Positions 18,670 to 28,953 of a stretch of 64,000 nt of DNA are shown in pieces (position 1 is the first letter of the stretch; the number at the start of each line of letters is the position of its first letter). The stretch is taken from positions 124,001 to 188,000 of the forward strand of contig JAFKDC010000008.1 of assembly GCA_017255395.1 (NCBI GenBank), in the 5' to 3' direction. A program made the position numbers and the translations under genes. The notes beneath the pieces were generated by a model. The model was not told the origin of the DNA. It was given only the letters and a program-made list of their open reading frames with translations, and did not search any database. Source of the stretch: Enemella evansiae. GTDB taxonomy: Bacteria > Pseudomonadota > Alphaproteobacteria > Rhodobacterales > Rhodobacteraceae.

Positions 18670-19713
18670 TCAGGGCATCCAGCCCCGGTAAAGCGGGTGG
18701 TCTTCGCCCAGCGGCAGCGCCTCGGGCTGGCCCGCGCGCGCCGAGGCATAGACCGCCGTCACGAACTCGATGGACCGGCGCCCGTCCAGCGCCGTGACCT
18801 CATCCCCCGGCCTGCCCTCCAGCGCCTCTGAAACCGCGGTCAGGAACCCCGCGAAGCCGGTCGGCACTGCCCCGACCCCGGCCAGAACCGCGTCCACCTC
18901 GGCCTGTGCCACCGGCGCGCGAGCCGTGAAGCTCCAGGGGCTGGCGGCGGGCGCATAGGGCGCCAGCCCGCTTTCGGCGGTGAAGCCCCGGAACATCAGC
19001 CGCATGCGGGTCGTATCCTGCGCCGCCCCCAGCGTGACCGAAGAGGTCAGCACCGCGCCGCTTTCCATGCGGATCGCCAGCGCGGCGCAGTCCTCGACCT
19101 CGATCTCGTTCACGCGCGTCGCCAGTTCCGCGTGCACCCGCGCGACGGGACCAAGGAAGGCGGGCAGGAAGTCATGGATGTGGATGGCATGGCCAAGGAT
19201 GCAACCACCCCGCTCGCCCGCCCATGTGCCGCGCCAGTCCACCGCGTAATAGGCGGCATCGCGGTTCCAGTGCGTCTCTATCGTGCCGGCAAACAGCGGC
19301 CCGGCCAGGCCCGCGTCGATCAGCGCCCGCAGCTGCGTGGTGCCGACGCCGTAGCGGTACTGGAACACCGGGAAGAGCTGGCCACCCTGCGCAAGCCTGT
19401 CCAGCAGCGCATCGGCCTCGGCCAACGAGGCCACCAGCGGCTTTTCGCAGATCACCGCCTTGCCCGCCTCCAGCGCCGCCATGACGGCGTCGAAATGCAG
19501 GTGCGGCGGCAGGCAGATGTCGATCAGGTCGATGCCGGGGTCGGCCAGCACCGCGCCCATGTCCCCCGTCACAGGGATGCCCTGCGCGATGCCTTCGGCG
19601 CGGGCCGTGTCCCGGTCGCAGATCGCCACGACCTCGAAGCGTTCTGGCAGGGCGCGGTAGGCGGCGAGGTGTTCGCGCCCGATTCCGGCGCCGACGATGG
19701 CGACCCTATGCAT
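18670..19713 (-). CDS. Gfo/Idh/MocA-family oxidoreductase (1)
   Basis: 347-residue NAD(P)-dependent sugar or polyol dehydrogenase. The N-terminal Rossmann motif VAIVGAGIGREH is followed by VAICDRD, IDLIDICLPPHLHF and the catalytic-type EKPL (VICEKPLVAS) of the family, then the C-terminal alpha/beta substrate domain. It overlaps the preceding dehydrogenase gene by eight bases and is the last gene of the minus-strand sugar operon. The family oxidises hydroxyls of sugars, inositols or glycosides, often at C3. The exact substrate is not visible. Confidence 0.9.
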   Translation of the reverse strand: MHRVAIVGAGIGREHLAAYRALPERFEVVAICDRDTARAEGIAQGIPVTGDMGAVLADPGIDLIDICLPPHLHFDAVMAALEAGKAVICEKPLVASLAEADALLDRLAQGGQLFPVFQYRYGVGTTQLRALIDAGLAGPLFAGTIETHWNRDAAYYAVDWRGTWAGERGGCILGHAIHIHDFLPAFLGPVARVHAELATRVNEIEVEDCAALAIRMESGAVLTSSVTLGAAQDTTRMRLMFRGFTAESGLAPYAPAASPWSFTARAPVAQAEVDAVLAGVGAVPTGFAGFLTAVSEALEGRPGDEVTALDGRRSIEFVTAVYASARAGQPEALPLGEDHPLYRGWMP

Positions 19714-20710
19714 CGCCCTCGGCCTTCATCTGGGCGCGGATCGCCAGTTCCATCGTCAGGAAGGTGTGCGCCTGCGTGCCCGCCGTCTCTGTCCGGTCCT
19801 GAACATCCGCCGTCAGCCGCGCGAAATAGGGCAGCGCCACATCCCGGCAGTCGATATGCAGGTTCTCGGTCCCGTTCACGAGGTACAGGTTGTCGGTCCG
19901 GTGCGGCTGCCCGATCTCGGTGTACTTGCGGCACTCGATGCTGCCCTCGGTCCCGAGGATGAAGAGCCGCCCGTCGCCCCATGTCGGCAGCCCGTCGGGC
20001 GTGAACCAGTCCAGCCGCACGTAGCCGTGGCCCCGGTTGCCCACCAGTGTCGCCTCGCCGAAGTCCTGAAAGCCCGGGTGCTCGGGATGGGTGGTGTTCT
20101 CGACCAGCGCATGGGCAATCGTGGCCTCGGTCGAGCCGGTGTAATGCAGCACCTGGTCGATCTGGTGAGAGCCGATATCGCAGAGGATGCCGCCGTAGCG
20201 CGCGCGCTGAAAGTACCAGTCGGGCCGCGTCTTCAGGTTCTGCTTGTGCGGCGCCAGCGTGACCACCTGCACCACACGGCCCACGGCCCCCTCGGCCACC
20301 AGCTCTGACGCCTTGGCCGCCGCGCGCACCTGAAAGCGTTCCGAGAAGTTCACCGACCAGATCCGCCCCGTCCGCGCCACGCAGTCGCGGATCGCCTGCA
20401 ACTGCTCCAGCGTGGTGCAGCCGGGCTTGTCGACCATGACGTCCTTGCCCGCCTCCATCGCCTCTATCGCCAGCGCCGCGCGGTCTTCCGGCACGGCGGA
20501 AATCAGGATCATGTCCACGTCCGACTCCAGCACCGCGCGGCGGTCCGCGACCTTGGTCACCCCGGGGTGGGTCGCGTTGAACTTTTCTTCGGTGACGGCG
20601 GGGCCGTCGGTCCAGTACTGCGCGCAGGTCGCGCCTTCGGCCATCATCCCCGCCAGCATCCCGAAGATATGGCCGTGGTCGATCCCGAGGATGCCCAGTT
20701 TCAGTGCCAT
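19706..20710 (-). CDS. Gfo/Idh/MocA-family oxidoreductase (2)
   Basis: 334 residues. The N-terminus KLGILGIDHGHIFGMLAGM is an atypical Rossmann start: an IDHGHI segment replaces the usual GxGxxG, so cofactor binding may differ. The family Lys-Pro is kept (DVMVDKPGC). GGILCDIGSHQIDQVLHYTG is the typical His/Asp substrate-site segment. Members starting this way are annotated as dehydrogenases of unknown specificity. It overlaps dehydrogenase 1 and is three bases from dehydrogenase 3, so three paralogues are made from one mRNA and probably act in sequence or as hetero-oligomers. Confidence 0.88.
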   Translation of the reverse strand: MALKLGILGIDHGHIFGMLAGMMAEGATCAQYWTDGPAVTEEKFNATHPGVTKVADRRAVLESDVDMILISAVPEDRAALAIEAMEAGKDVMVDKPGCTTLEQLQAIRDCVARTGRIWSVNFSERFQVRAAAKASELVAEGAVGRVVQVVTLAPHKQNLKTRPDWYFQRARYGGILCDIGSHQIDQVLHYTGSTEATIAHALVENTTHPEHPGFQDFGEATLVGNRGHGYVRLDWFTPDGLPTWGDGRLFILGTEGSIECRKYTEIGQPHRTDNLYLVNGTENLHIDCRDVALPYFARLTADVQDRTETAGTQAHTFLTMELAIRAQMKAEGDA

Positions 20711-20713
20711 GGC

Positions 20714-21726
20714 TCAGACCTCGTCCACTGTGACGGTGCGCCCCTCGGCGCCCGCCCGCTCCAGCGCGGCGATCAGCCGGTGGACCTCCAGCGCCGCGCG
20801 GCCCGGCACCAAGGGTGGGCGGCCCTCTGTCAAAGCGGCGGCGAAATCCTCGATCACCCAGCGGTGCCAGTCGCTGGTAAAGGCCATGGGGTCCGCCCCC
20901 GAGCCCGAGGTCGCCGCCTGCCCGACCGTCTCGGTGGTGCCATCGTGGCGGTGGATCTCCAGCATCCCGGCCTCCAGCCGGGCAGAGCCCCTGGCGCAAT
21001 GCAGGGTGATCGTCTCGCCCCGGCCCGGATAGCTGGCGGTGGTGGCAAAGAGGCTGCCCAGCGCGCCACCCGCAAAGCGCAGCCCGGCGGTGACGAAGTC
21101 CTCGGACTCCATGCTGTGCTGCCCGGTGGTCGCGGTCAGGGCGTTGACCTCTGCCACCGGCCCGGTGAGCGAAAGCATCAGGTCCATGGTGTGGATCGCC
21201 TGAGAGATCATGACGCCGCCGCCGTCACGCTCGTAGGTGCCCCGGCCCGGCTCGTTGTAATAGGCCTGCGCGCGCCACCACGGGATATTGACCTCGACCA
21301 TGTGCAGCGGCCCAAGCGCGTCGAGCCGCGCGCGCAGGTCGGCCACCACGGGCCGCGCGCGGTGTTGCAGCACGATGCCCAGCGGCACGCCGCCCTCCTC
21401 GCACAGCGATACCAACGCGGTCGCGGCCTTAAATGTGCGCTCGACGGGCTTTTCCATGAGGATCGGCTTGCCCGACGCCACCAGTGTACGGACGATGGCC
21501 TCCCGCGCATTGGGCGGCGTGGTCACGATGACGAAATCCACGTCAGAGGCGGCGATCTCCTCGACGCTTGTGGCCTCCTGCGCGCCGAGGCCGGGGAAGG
21601 CATCGAGGAAGGCGCGGCGGCTGTCGGCGGAGCGGGCGTGGACCAGCGACAGGTCGACGCTTTCGCTGTTCCGGATGGCATCGGCATAGGTCTTCGAGAC
21701 CATGCCCAGCCCGATCAGGGCGCATT

Positions 21727-21730
<4 letters not shown>
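20714..21730 (-). CDS. Gfo/Idh/MocA-family oxidoreductase (3)
   Basis: 338 residues. MKCALIGLGMVSKTYADAI gives the Rossmann GxGxxx start, VIVTTPPNAR the second strand, ILMEKPVERT the catalytic Lys-Pro, and GGVMISQAIHTMDLMLSLTG the substrate-site His/Asp segment. Length is normal. The ATG overlaps the transporter ATPase stop by four bases, so sugar uptake and oxidation are coupled in translation. Likely NAD-linked oxidation of a sugar ring hydroxyl; substrate not determined. Confidence 0.9.
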
Positions 21731-22796
<1,066 letters not shown>

Positions 22797-22800
<4 letters not shown>

Positions 22801-23873
22801 TTCAGTCCAGTCGTGGCGATCCCGGTGGTGATGAAGCGCTGGAGCCAGACGAAGACGAGGGTGATCGGGATCAGCGTCACCACGGTCATCGCAAGGATGT
22901 AGTGGAAGTCGGAGTTGAACTCTCCGGCGAACTGGGTGAGCCCCAGTTGCAGCGTGTGTTTCGTGGGGTCAGAGATCAGCACGATCAGCGGCCAGAGGAA
23001 GTCGTTCCAGCGCCAGATGACGCTGAGGATGGCCAGCACCGACAGCGCGGGCAGCGAGAGCGGCATGACGATGCGCCAGAAGATCAGCCATTCGCTGGCG
23101 GCATCCATGCGCGCCGCCTCCAGCAACTCGTCGGGGATGGTCAGCATGTATTGGCGCAAGAGGAACACGCCGGTGGGCGTGGCGGCGGCGGGGATGATGA
23201 CGCCCCAGAGGCTGCCGAAGATGCCGAAGGACCAGACCACGAAGAACAGCGAGACGAGGATGATCGAGGGCGGGATCAGCAGGGTCGCGACGATGAGGAT
23301 GGTGAAGGTCAGCCTGCCGCGAAAACGGTATTTCGACAGCGCGAAGGCCGCCATGGCGTTGATCAGCAGGGTGATCAGCGTGGCGGCGACGGTAACAAAG
23401 ACCGAGTTCCAGAGGTAGGTGAAGAAGTCGAAGGTGGTCTGCCCGTTCCGCTTCAGGATCGGGTCGAGGTAGTTGTCGGTCGCGATCCGCAGCTCCTCGT
23501 GCGGGCTGAGTTGCTCGCGCGGGACCTCGAGCACGGTATCGGGGTCGTCGAGCGGCGAGACCTCGGTGATCTTGCGCGTCGGTCCGGCCTTGAAGACGAG
23601 CCGCTCCTGCCCGTCCTCGGTCAGCACCCAGAGCGGTTTCTCGCCCGCGCCGTCGATCTCTGCGGTGACCTGTGCCCGCGGCAGGAGGCGGGTGTCGAAG
23701 CTGTCGACGGCGGTCTCGGACTTGATCGAAGAGAACAGCGTCCAGAGCACCGGCACGAGGATCATCAGGACGCCGAGGACGAGGTAGCCGTAAGCAAGCA
23801 CATCCTGAAGGCCGAACCGCCGCGCGGTCTCGCGGTTGCCCGCCGTCCGGGTGAGGAAACGCACGACACTCAT
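22797..23873 (-). CDS. Carbohydrate ABC transporter permease (MalG-like) with an extra N-terminal periplasmic segment
   Basis: 358 residues, about 70 more than usual for MalG-type permeases. The first helix (YGYLVLGVLMILVPVLWTLF) is followed by a roughly 100-residue hydrophilic insert (about 55-150) before the NSVFVTVAATLITLLINAMA helix. The EAA loop that contacts the ATPase is present (LLEAARMDAASEWLIFWRIV). It forms half of the translocation channel. The insert may contact the binding protein. It starts at ATG 23873, 76 bp from the other permease, across a gap occupied by two perfect palindromes. Confidence 0.9.
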
Positions 23874-23888
23874 GCCGGGCGCTCCGGT

Positions 23889-23935
23889 GAAAGGCCATTC
23901 GAATGGCCTTTCGAAAGGCGCTTCGAAGCGCCTTT
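23889..23935. repeat. Tandem palindrome pair B between the two sugar permease genes
   Basis: Two loopless perfect palindromes with one base between them. The first is 23889-23912, arm GAAAGGCCATTC followed by its complement. The second is 23914-23935, arm AAAGGCGCTTC followed by its complement. The two share the AAAGGC...TTC pattern with different inner bases. Located between two cotranscribed genes. Confidence 0.9.
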
Positions 23936-23949
23936 TACGCCTCCTGCCA

Positions 23950-25365
23950 TCATAGCCCGGATTGCCTTCTGGTCAGCCACAACTGGACGAAGGTGAAGAC
24001 GGCGATCACCAGCGCCATGAGGATCGAGCCCGCCGCCGCCTGCCCGTAGTCGGGATTGTTCGAGGAAAAGGCCACTTCGTAGATGTTCTGCACCACCATG
24101 AAGGTCTCGCGCCCCGGGCCGCCGCCGGTCAGCAGGTAGACCTCGTCGAAGATCTGGAAGCTGCGGATCAGGCTGAGCACGATCACCACGGTCAGCGTCG
24201 GCATGACCAGCGGCAGGGTGATCCGCCAGAAGGCGCGCCACGGTGTCGTGGCGTCCATGCGGGCGGCCTCGTAGAGGTCGCGGGGGATGGCCTGCAGCCC
24301 GGCCAGCAGGATCAGCATGTAGAAGCCCATGTGCGACCAGCAGAAGACGAAGACCAGCCAGAAGAACGGCCAGCCGGTGTTGGGTGTCACCAGCCAGTTG
24401 GTCGGACGGTAGCGGCCGAAGTCGAAGACCGCGTCGAACTGGATCGCCAGCAGCATGAGCGCGGCCAGCACCGCCGCCAGCGTCAGCGCCGCGCGGACGG
24501 CGCGCGCGCCCGCCACGCACCAGAGCAGCCCGGCGGCCAGCACCGCGCCCGCCAGCGTCGAGCCCGGCAGGCCCAGCAGGCTCAGCGGCTGCGCCCATGC
24601 CGCCAGCAGCACGAAGAGGCCCGCGAAGACCGCCGTCCATGCCAGCGACGGCCCCTGCCCCGCGCGCAGGGCGCGTTCGGTGACCACCATCAGCAGGATG
24701 CCCATGAGCACCGTCATCACGATATCGAAGCCCGCCAGCCCCGCCAGCGCCGTCAGGCCGCCCTGCGCCTCGCCCACCACCGCGTTCAGCGCGCCCTTGC
24801 GGTGCAGCACCCAGTTCCAGATGTTGGCGATCACCACCGGCGACAGCATCACCGGGTAGAAGAACATCGCCCGCCAGAAGCCGCGGCCCCTTATGTCGCG
24901 GTTCACCACCAGCGCCGTGACCATGGCCGCCGCGACCATGACCGGCACCTGCACCACCACGAACAGCAGCGTGTTCCACATCCCCGTCCAGAAGTTGTAG
25001 CCCGCATTCGTGCAGGTCTTGGGGATCAACAGGCTGTCGCAGTCGAAGAGTTCCGCGAATTTCTGCAGGCCCACGAAGGGCCGGTCGAAGAGCGCGATCG
25101 AAGGGCCCCCGGTCATCGAGACGTAGAGGTTCAGCAGCATCGGCAGGAAGGTGAAGAAGCCGAAGATCAGCAGGTTCGGCAGAAGCAGCGCATAAGGCAC
25201 CCCACCCCGGCCAAAGACCCGCTGCGCGAGGTCGACCGGGACGCCCAGCAGGTCCATGGCGAATTGCGGCGCCTGTCGCAGCCCGTAGTGGCGGCGCGAC
25301 AGCAACCACAGCGACCCGCCCAACAGCCAGACCGCCCCCAACACCGCCAACAAAAGACCGGCCAA
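23950..25365 (-). CDS. Carbohydrate ABC transporter permease (MalF-like) with a hydrophobic insertion
   Basis: 471 residues, well above the ~300 of simple MalF-type sugar permeases. Standard parts are PYALLLPNLLIFGFFTFLPM (first core helix), FWRAMFFYPVMLSPVVIANI, and the EAA loop GLQAIPRDLYEAARMDATTP. Between residues about 205 and 335 lies an extra stretch with roughly four hydrophobic segments (for example IVMTVLMGILLMVV, AWTAVFAGLFVLLAA) where relatives have only a short loop. A hydrophobic N-terminal helix is also added. The TTG start at 25365 follows GGGGGAGGG. Probably partner of the MalG-like permease in one importer. Confidence 0.9.
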   Translation of the reverse strand: MAGLLLAVLGAVWLLGGSLWLLSRRHYGLRQAPQFAMDLLGVPVDLAQRVFGRGGVPYALLLPNLLIFGFFTFLPMLLNLYVSMTGGPSIALFDRPFVGLQKFAELFDCDSLLIPKTCTNAGYNFWTGMWNTLLFVVVQVPVMVAAAMVTALVVNRDIRGRGFWRAMFFYPVMLSPVVIANIWNWVLHRKGALNAVVGEAQGGLTALAGLAGFDIVMTVLMGILLMVVTERALRAGQGPSLAWTAVFAGLFVLLAAWAQPLSLLGLPGSTLAGAVLAAGLLWCVAGARAVRAALTLAAVLAALMLLAIQFDAVFDFGRYRPTNWLVTPNTGWPFFWLVFVFCWSHMGFYMLILLAGLQAIPRDLYEAARMDATTPWRAFWRITLPLVMPTLTVVIVLSLIRSFQIFDEVYLLTGGGPGRETFMVVQNIYEVAFSSNNPDYGQAAAGSILMALVIAVFTFVQLWLTRRQSGL

Positions 25366-25421
25366 GCGGACCCTCCCCCTGTGCGGGCAGGCCGGAGCAA
25401 CCGGCCCGCCGCCTCACGCCC

Positions 25422-26699
25422 TCAGCGCGCGTTGGTTTCCAGCTCTTCGCCGATCTTGTCCATCGCCTCGTCCAGCGTCAGCTCTCCGTTCATCGCGGCA
25501 GAGAGGTACTGGACCGTGGCGTTGTACATGACAAAGCCGAACTTGTCGCCCTGCAGGTCGTAGGCCTGCGGCGTCTGTTCGGCGGCGGCGGCGGCCATTT
25601 CGGTGAAGGTCGCCAAGGCCTTGGCCACGGCCTCGGAGGCGCCTGCCGACTGGTAGTCCAGCCCCTCGGCCTGAAGGCCCGCGTGGGCGGGAATGGCGAA
25701 GGTGCGGGTGTACCACTCGCGCGCCTGCTCTTCTTCAGCCATCCATGCCACGAACTGCGCGGCGGCCTCTTCCTGCGCCGCATCGCCCGACTTGAAGGCG
25801 ACGAAGCCCTGCCCGCCCGGCATCACGCCACAGCCCTCGGGGCCGCAGGGCACCGGCACCACGGCCCAGTCGAAGGCATCGCCCACGTTGTCGTGCACAT
25901 TCGCGGTGTTCCACGAGCCGGACATGTAGAAGGGCACTTCCTGGTTGAAGAACAGCTCGTTTCCGTTGGTGTATTTGGCGCCCGAGGCGGCGGGCCAGAT
26001 ATCGGGCGGCATCAGCCCGCTTTCGTGCCAGCCGATCATCATCTGCGCGAAGGTGCGGAACCCCTCGTCGACCACGAGATGGCCCTGATCGTCGTAATAG
26101 GCGGCCCCGTAGGACATGGCGGGGCCCGCCATGCGGTGGCCCGAGCGGTCCATGACCATCCCGGCATAGCTGCCGGTCGCGTCCATCACGGCCTGCGCCG
26201 CCTCGGCCCAGTCTTCCCATGTCGCGCCCGGCTCCGGCAGGTCGACGCCCGCCTCTTCGAACATCGTGAGGTTCACGTAGGGCCCCGTGACCGTCATCTC
26301 GGTGTGAAAGCCGTAGATCCCGCCCTCGGTGCCCGCGCGATACCATGGCAGGACCGCGCCATAGGCCTCTTCCCAGGCGGCGGCATCGACATGGGGCGTG
26401 AGGTCGACGTAATAGGGCTGCAAACCGCCGAGGTTGGTGACAAAGGACAGGTCCGGACCGGTCCCGGCCTCCAGCTGGATCGGCAGCTGTTCACGGATGA
26501 CGTTGTAGCCCACCGCGTTCAGCGTGATCACCACCTCGGGGTTCTGTTCCTGGTAGCGGTCGGCGAACTCCTGAACGATGGCGGCCTTGCCGTCGACGTC
26601 CGAGATCATCAGGTCGATCTCCACCGCCCAGCCCGCCGAAGCCGACAGCAGGGCAAGCGTCGAAACCGACGCGGCCACGCCCGCGCGCATGAAAGTCAT
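25422..26699 (-). CDS. Carbohydrate ABC transporter substrate-binding protein
   Basis: 425-residue extracellular-solute-binding protein of the MalE/UgpB cluster. Signal peptide at residues 1-24 (ASVSTLALLSASAGWAVE). The mature chain opens IDLMISDVDGKAAIVQEFAD and includes PFYMSGSWNTANVHD and VMPGGQGFVAFKSGD, the hinge-region motifs of this class. I chose the ATG at 26699, where GGGAGGAG lies seven bases upstream, over a frame extension without signal sequence. It is the first gene of the minus-strand sugar operon, divergent from the isomerase-like gene across 207 bp. Confidence 0.93.
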   Translation of the reverse strand: MTFMRAGVAASVSTLALLSASAGWAVEIDLMISDVDGKAAIVQEFADRYQEQNPEVVITLNAVGYNVIREQLPIQLEAGTGPDLSFVTNLGGLQPYYVDLTPHVDAAAWEEAYGAVLPWYRAGTEGGIYGFHTEMTVTGPYVNLTMFEEAGVDLPEPGATWEDWAEAAQAVMDATGSYAGMVMDRSGHRMAGPAMSYGAAYYDDQGHLVVDEGFRTFAQMMIGWHESGLMPPDIWPAASGAKYTNGNELFFNQEVPFYMSGSWNTANVHDNVGDAFDWAVVPVPCGPEGCGVMPGGQGFVAFKSGDAAQEEAAAQFVAWMAEEEQAREWYTRTFAIPAHAGLQAEGLDYQSAGASEAVAKALATFTEMAAAAAEQTPQAYDLQGDKFGFVMYNATVQYLSAAMNGELTLDEAMDKIGEELETNAR

Positions 26700-26906
26700 T
26701 GGTATCTCCTCCCGGTTGGTCGTGCCGTCCCAGCGGCCGGACTTGGGGCGAGTGTGGGAAAGCTTTGGCCGGGGGTCAACCGTCATGACCACCCGTGCCC
26801 CTCAGGTGATTGACGATTGATCCATCCACCAAAGGGGGCCGGTCCGAGGAAACCTGCGGTTTACTTCTTCACGCTATGCCGGGGGCGGGAAAGAAGGAAA
26901 CGCCAC
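26700..26906. promoter_or_regulatory. Divergent promoter region of the sugar operon and the isomerase-like gene
   Basis: 207 bp separate the two start codons. A direct repeat GATTGA-C-GATTGA at 26808-26820 is a possible regulator site. No clear -35/-10 pair could be fixed by eye. No dedicated sugar regulator gene lies in the cluster, so it must be encoded elsewhere if it exists. Confidence 0.35.
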
Positions 26907-27866
26907 ATGAAACTGGGGTTTGTCTCGGACGGTCTGGGGGCGCTCGCGCTGCCTGAAATGCTGGATCAGGCCCTGCTGCTTGGCGCCGACGGGGTCGAGC
27001 TTTCGACCGGCGGCTGGTCCGGGGCGCCGCATTGCGACCTCGGCACGCTGCTGCACAGCGCAGCGGCGCGCAGCGCGCTTCGGGCAGAGTTCGACGCCCG
27101 CGGGCTGGACCTCATCGCCCTGAACGTGCCCGGGAACCCGCTGCATCCCGTCGACCGCGCGCAGGGCGACTGCCTTGCCGACACGATCCGGCTGGCCGGG
27201 GCGCTGGGGGTCGGAACTGTCAGCACCATGTCCGGCCTGCCCGCCGGATCGCCCACGGAACAGACCCCATGCTGGATCGTCACGCCATGGCCGCCAGAGG
27301 TCTACGAGACCCTCAGTTACCAGTGGGAAGACGTGCTGCTGCCGTTCTGGGCGGGCATCTCTGCCCTCGCGCGCGAGAACGGTGTCAGCCGGATCGCGCT
27401 GGAAATGCATGGTCACCAATGCGTCCACAACGTGCCGGGGCTGATGCGCCTGCGCGACGAGGTTGGTCCGTCGCTGGGCGCAACGCTCAACCCGGCACAG
27501 CAGTTCTGGATGGGCGGCGATCCGATCGCCATCGTCGGCCAGCTGCGCGAGGCGCTGTTTCACGTCCATGCCCGCGACACCATGACCAATGCCACGGCGC
27601 AGGCCGTGTCCACCTGCCTCGACACGCTGTGCAGCACCGACATCCCGACACGGTCCTGGACCCACGTCACCCCCGGGATCGGGCACGATGCGGGGTGGTG
27701 GCGCCGGTTCTGCTACCACCTGCGGATCGCGGGCTACGACGGATGGCTGTCACTCGATCACACGGACCCCCTGCTTGGCCCGGTCGAAACGCTGGAACGG
27801 TCGTTCGACTTGTTGCGGCGGGTCATGCCCTTACCAGTGCCCGAGGAAGGGGCCCGCGCCGTCTGA
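26907..27866 (+). CDS. Sugar phosphate isomerase/epimerase (xylose-isomerase-like TIM barrel)
   Basis: 319 residues. Starts MKLGFVSDGLGALALPEML, then GADGVELSTGGWSG, IALEMHGHQC, HVHARDTM and YDGWLSLDHTDPL, the spaced Glu/His/Asp residues that bind a divalent metal in AP-endonuclease-2/xylose-isomerase-like barrels. The ATG at 26907 follows AAGAAGGAA. Enzymes of this family commonly pair with Gfo/Idh/MocA dehydrogenases in inositol, glycoside or 3-keto-sugar pathways, for example as 2-keto-inositol dehydratases or keto-sugar isomerases. That fits its position opposite the transporter/dehydrogenase operon, but the reaction is not known. Confidence 0.88.
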   Translation: MKLGFVSDGLGALALPEMLDQALLLGADGVELSTGGWSGAPHCDLGTLLHSAAARSALRAEFDARGLDLIALNVPGNPLHPVDRAQGDCLADTIRLAGALGVGTVSTMSGLPAGSPTEQTPCWIVTPWPPEVYETLSYQWEDVLLPFWAGISALARENGVSRIALEMHGHQCVHNVPGLMRLRDEVGPSLGATLNPAQQFWMGGDPIAIVGQLREALFHVHARDTMTNATAQAVSTCLDTLCSTDIPTRSWTHVTPGIGHDAGWWRRFCYHLRIAGYDGWLSLDHTDPLLGPVETLERSFDLLRRVMPLPVPEEGARAV

Positions 27867-27869
27867 GCC

Positions 27870-27915
27870 CCGAACCGCATGGATAGCCGGAGCCATGCGT
27901 CACCGGATGGTTCGG
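27870..27915. terminator. Bidirectional terminator-like hairpin between convergent genes
   Basis: Nested inverted repeat: CCGAACC-GCATGG ... CCATGC ... GGTTCGG. It starts four bases after the isomerase stop and faces the convergent phosphoesterase gene. No U-tract on the plus strand. Confidence 0.5.
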
Positions 27916-27977
27916 TCAGGGCAAGGCCTGCCTTTGCCATCCGGTTGCGGCATGAACAGCCCGGGCCGAGGCAAGGG

Positions 27978-28796
27978 TCAGGCCAGCTTGGCCCAGGCTT
28001 CCCAATCGCAGCCGTGTTCCACCACCTCGCCGTCCCATGCGAAAGGCACCTGATGGATGACCACATCCTCGCCGCGGATCAGCACGACGCGGTAGGACGG
28101 CTCCAGCGGGCCGGACAGGCTGACATCGGCATTGGCCAGCGTCGGAATGGTCTGGTGCACCGTCGAGGGCACGCCCGAAAAGGGAATGCCCGCCAGTGTC
28201 CCACACAGCGGTTCGTGAACGTGGCCGAAGAAGATATGCGCGATGCGGTCGCGGTGCGCTTTCAGGATCGCGCGCAGGGGGACCTGATCCTCGTCCACCA
28301 GCGACAGCAGGTCCGTGGCCGGGTCGCCAAGGTGTAGCGGGTTGTGGTGGAAGAACAGGAAGGCGCGCTCTGCCCCCTCAAGCTGGGCCGCAAGCCAGCT
28401 GCGCCGCTTGTCGCAAAAGTGCCCGCGATGGGTCTGCGCGCGGGTCGTGTCGCAATAGACAAAGCGCCCCTCGGGCAGGTCCTCGGCCTGGTTGACGAAG
28501 CCATGCGCATCGACCGGATGGCTGGGAAAGGCGGCAAGGAAGCCGGGCCGCGCGTCGTGGTTACCGATCATCAGCCGGACCGGCATCGGCAGAACCCGCA
28601 AAGCCTGCCGCAGGGCGACATAGGCCTCGGGATCGGCCCGGTCGGTCAGGTCGCCGGTGATCACCAGCCGCTGCGCGTCGCGATGATGCTCGGCGATATG
28701 GCCGAAGGCGCGGGCAAGCCGGGCATGCGGGTCGATCCCCTCGATCAGGCGGCCGGGCACGCCAAGATGGATGTCCGACATATGGATGAACTTCAC
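27978..28796 (-). CDS. Metallophosphoesterase (cAMP phosphodiesterase CpdA-like)
   Basis: 272 residues with the full calcineurin-like metal-site motif series: DIHLG at residues 8-12, GDLTD, GNHDA, HHNPLH and GHVHEP. This order and length fit CpdA-type class III cyclic-nucleotide phosphodiesterases, which hydrolyse cAMP or related phosphodiesters in the cytosol with a di-metal (Fe/Mn) centre. It is a single gene, convergent with the isomerase-like gene and divergent from the amino-acid transporter operon. The exact substrate cannot be proved from motifs alone. Confidence 0.88.
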   Translation of the reverse strand: MKFIHMSDIHLGVPGRLIEGIDPHARLARAFGHIAEHHRDAQRLVITGDLTDRADPEAYVALRQALRVLPMPVRLMIGNHDARPGFLAAFPSHPVDAHGFVNQAEDLPEGRFVYCDTTRAQTHRGHFCDKRRSWLAAQLEGAERAFLFFHHNPLHLGDPATDLLSLVDEDQVPLRAILKAHRDRIAHIFFGHVHEPLCGTLAGIPFSGVPSTVHQTIPTLANADVSLSGPLEPSYRVVLIRGEDVVIHQVPFAWDGEVVEHGCDWEAWAKLA

Positions 28797-28953
28797 GTCC
28801 GCGTCCCTTTCATGCGACTCTGCCGCAGCCTAGACGGATTTTGTCACGGGGATACGACAGCGCAACAATTCGTGCCCGCCTACGGGCGGCAAATTGACAA
28901 GCCGCGCGCGGGCGGCAACTCTGGCGCCGTGACTCCTCCGAAAGGCCCCCGAC

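Noticed and set aside
28894-28922. Full sigma-70 promoter before the amino-acid transporter
   Set aside because: TTGACA is present, but no acceptable -10 lies 16-18 bases downstream, so only the -35-like box is mentioned.
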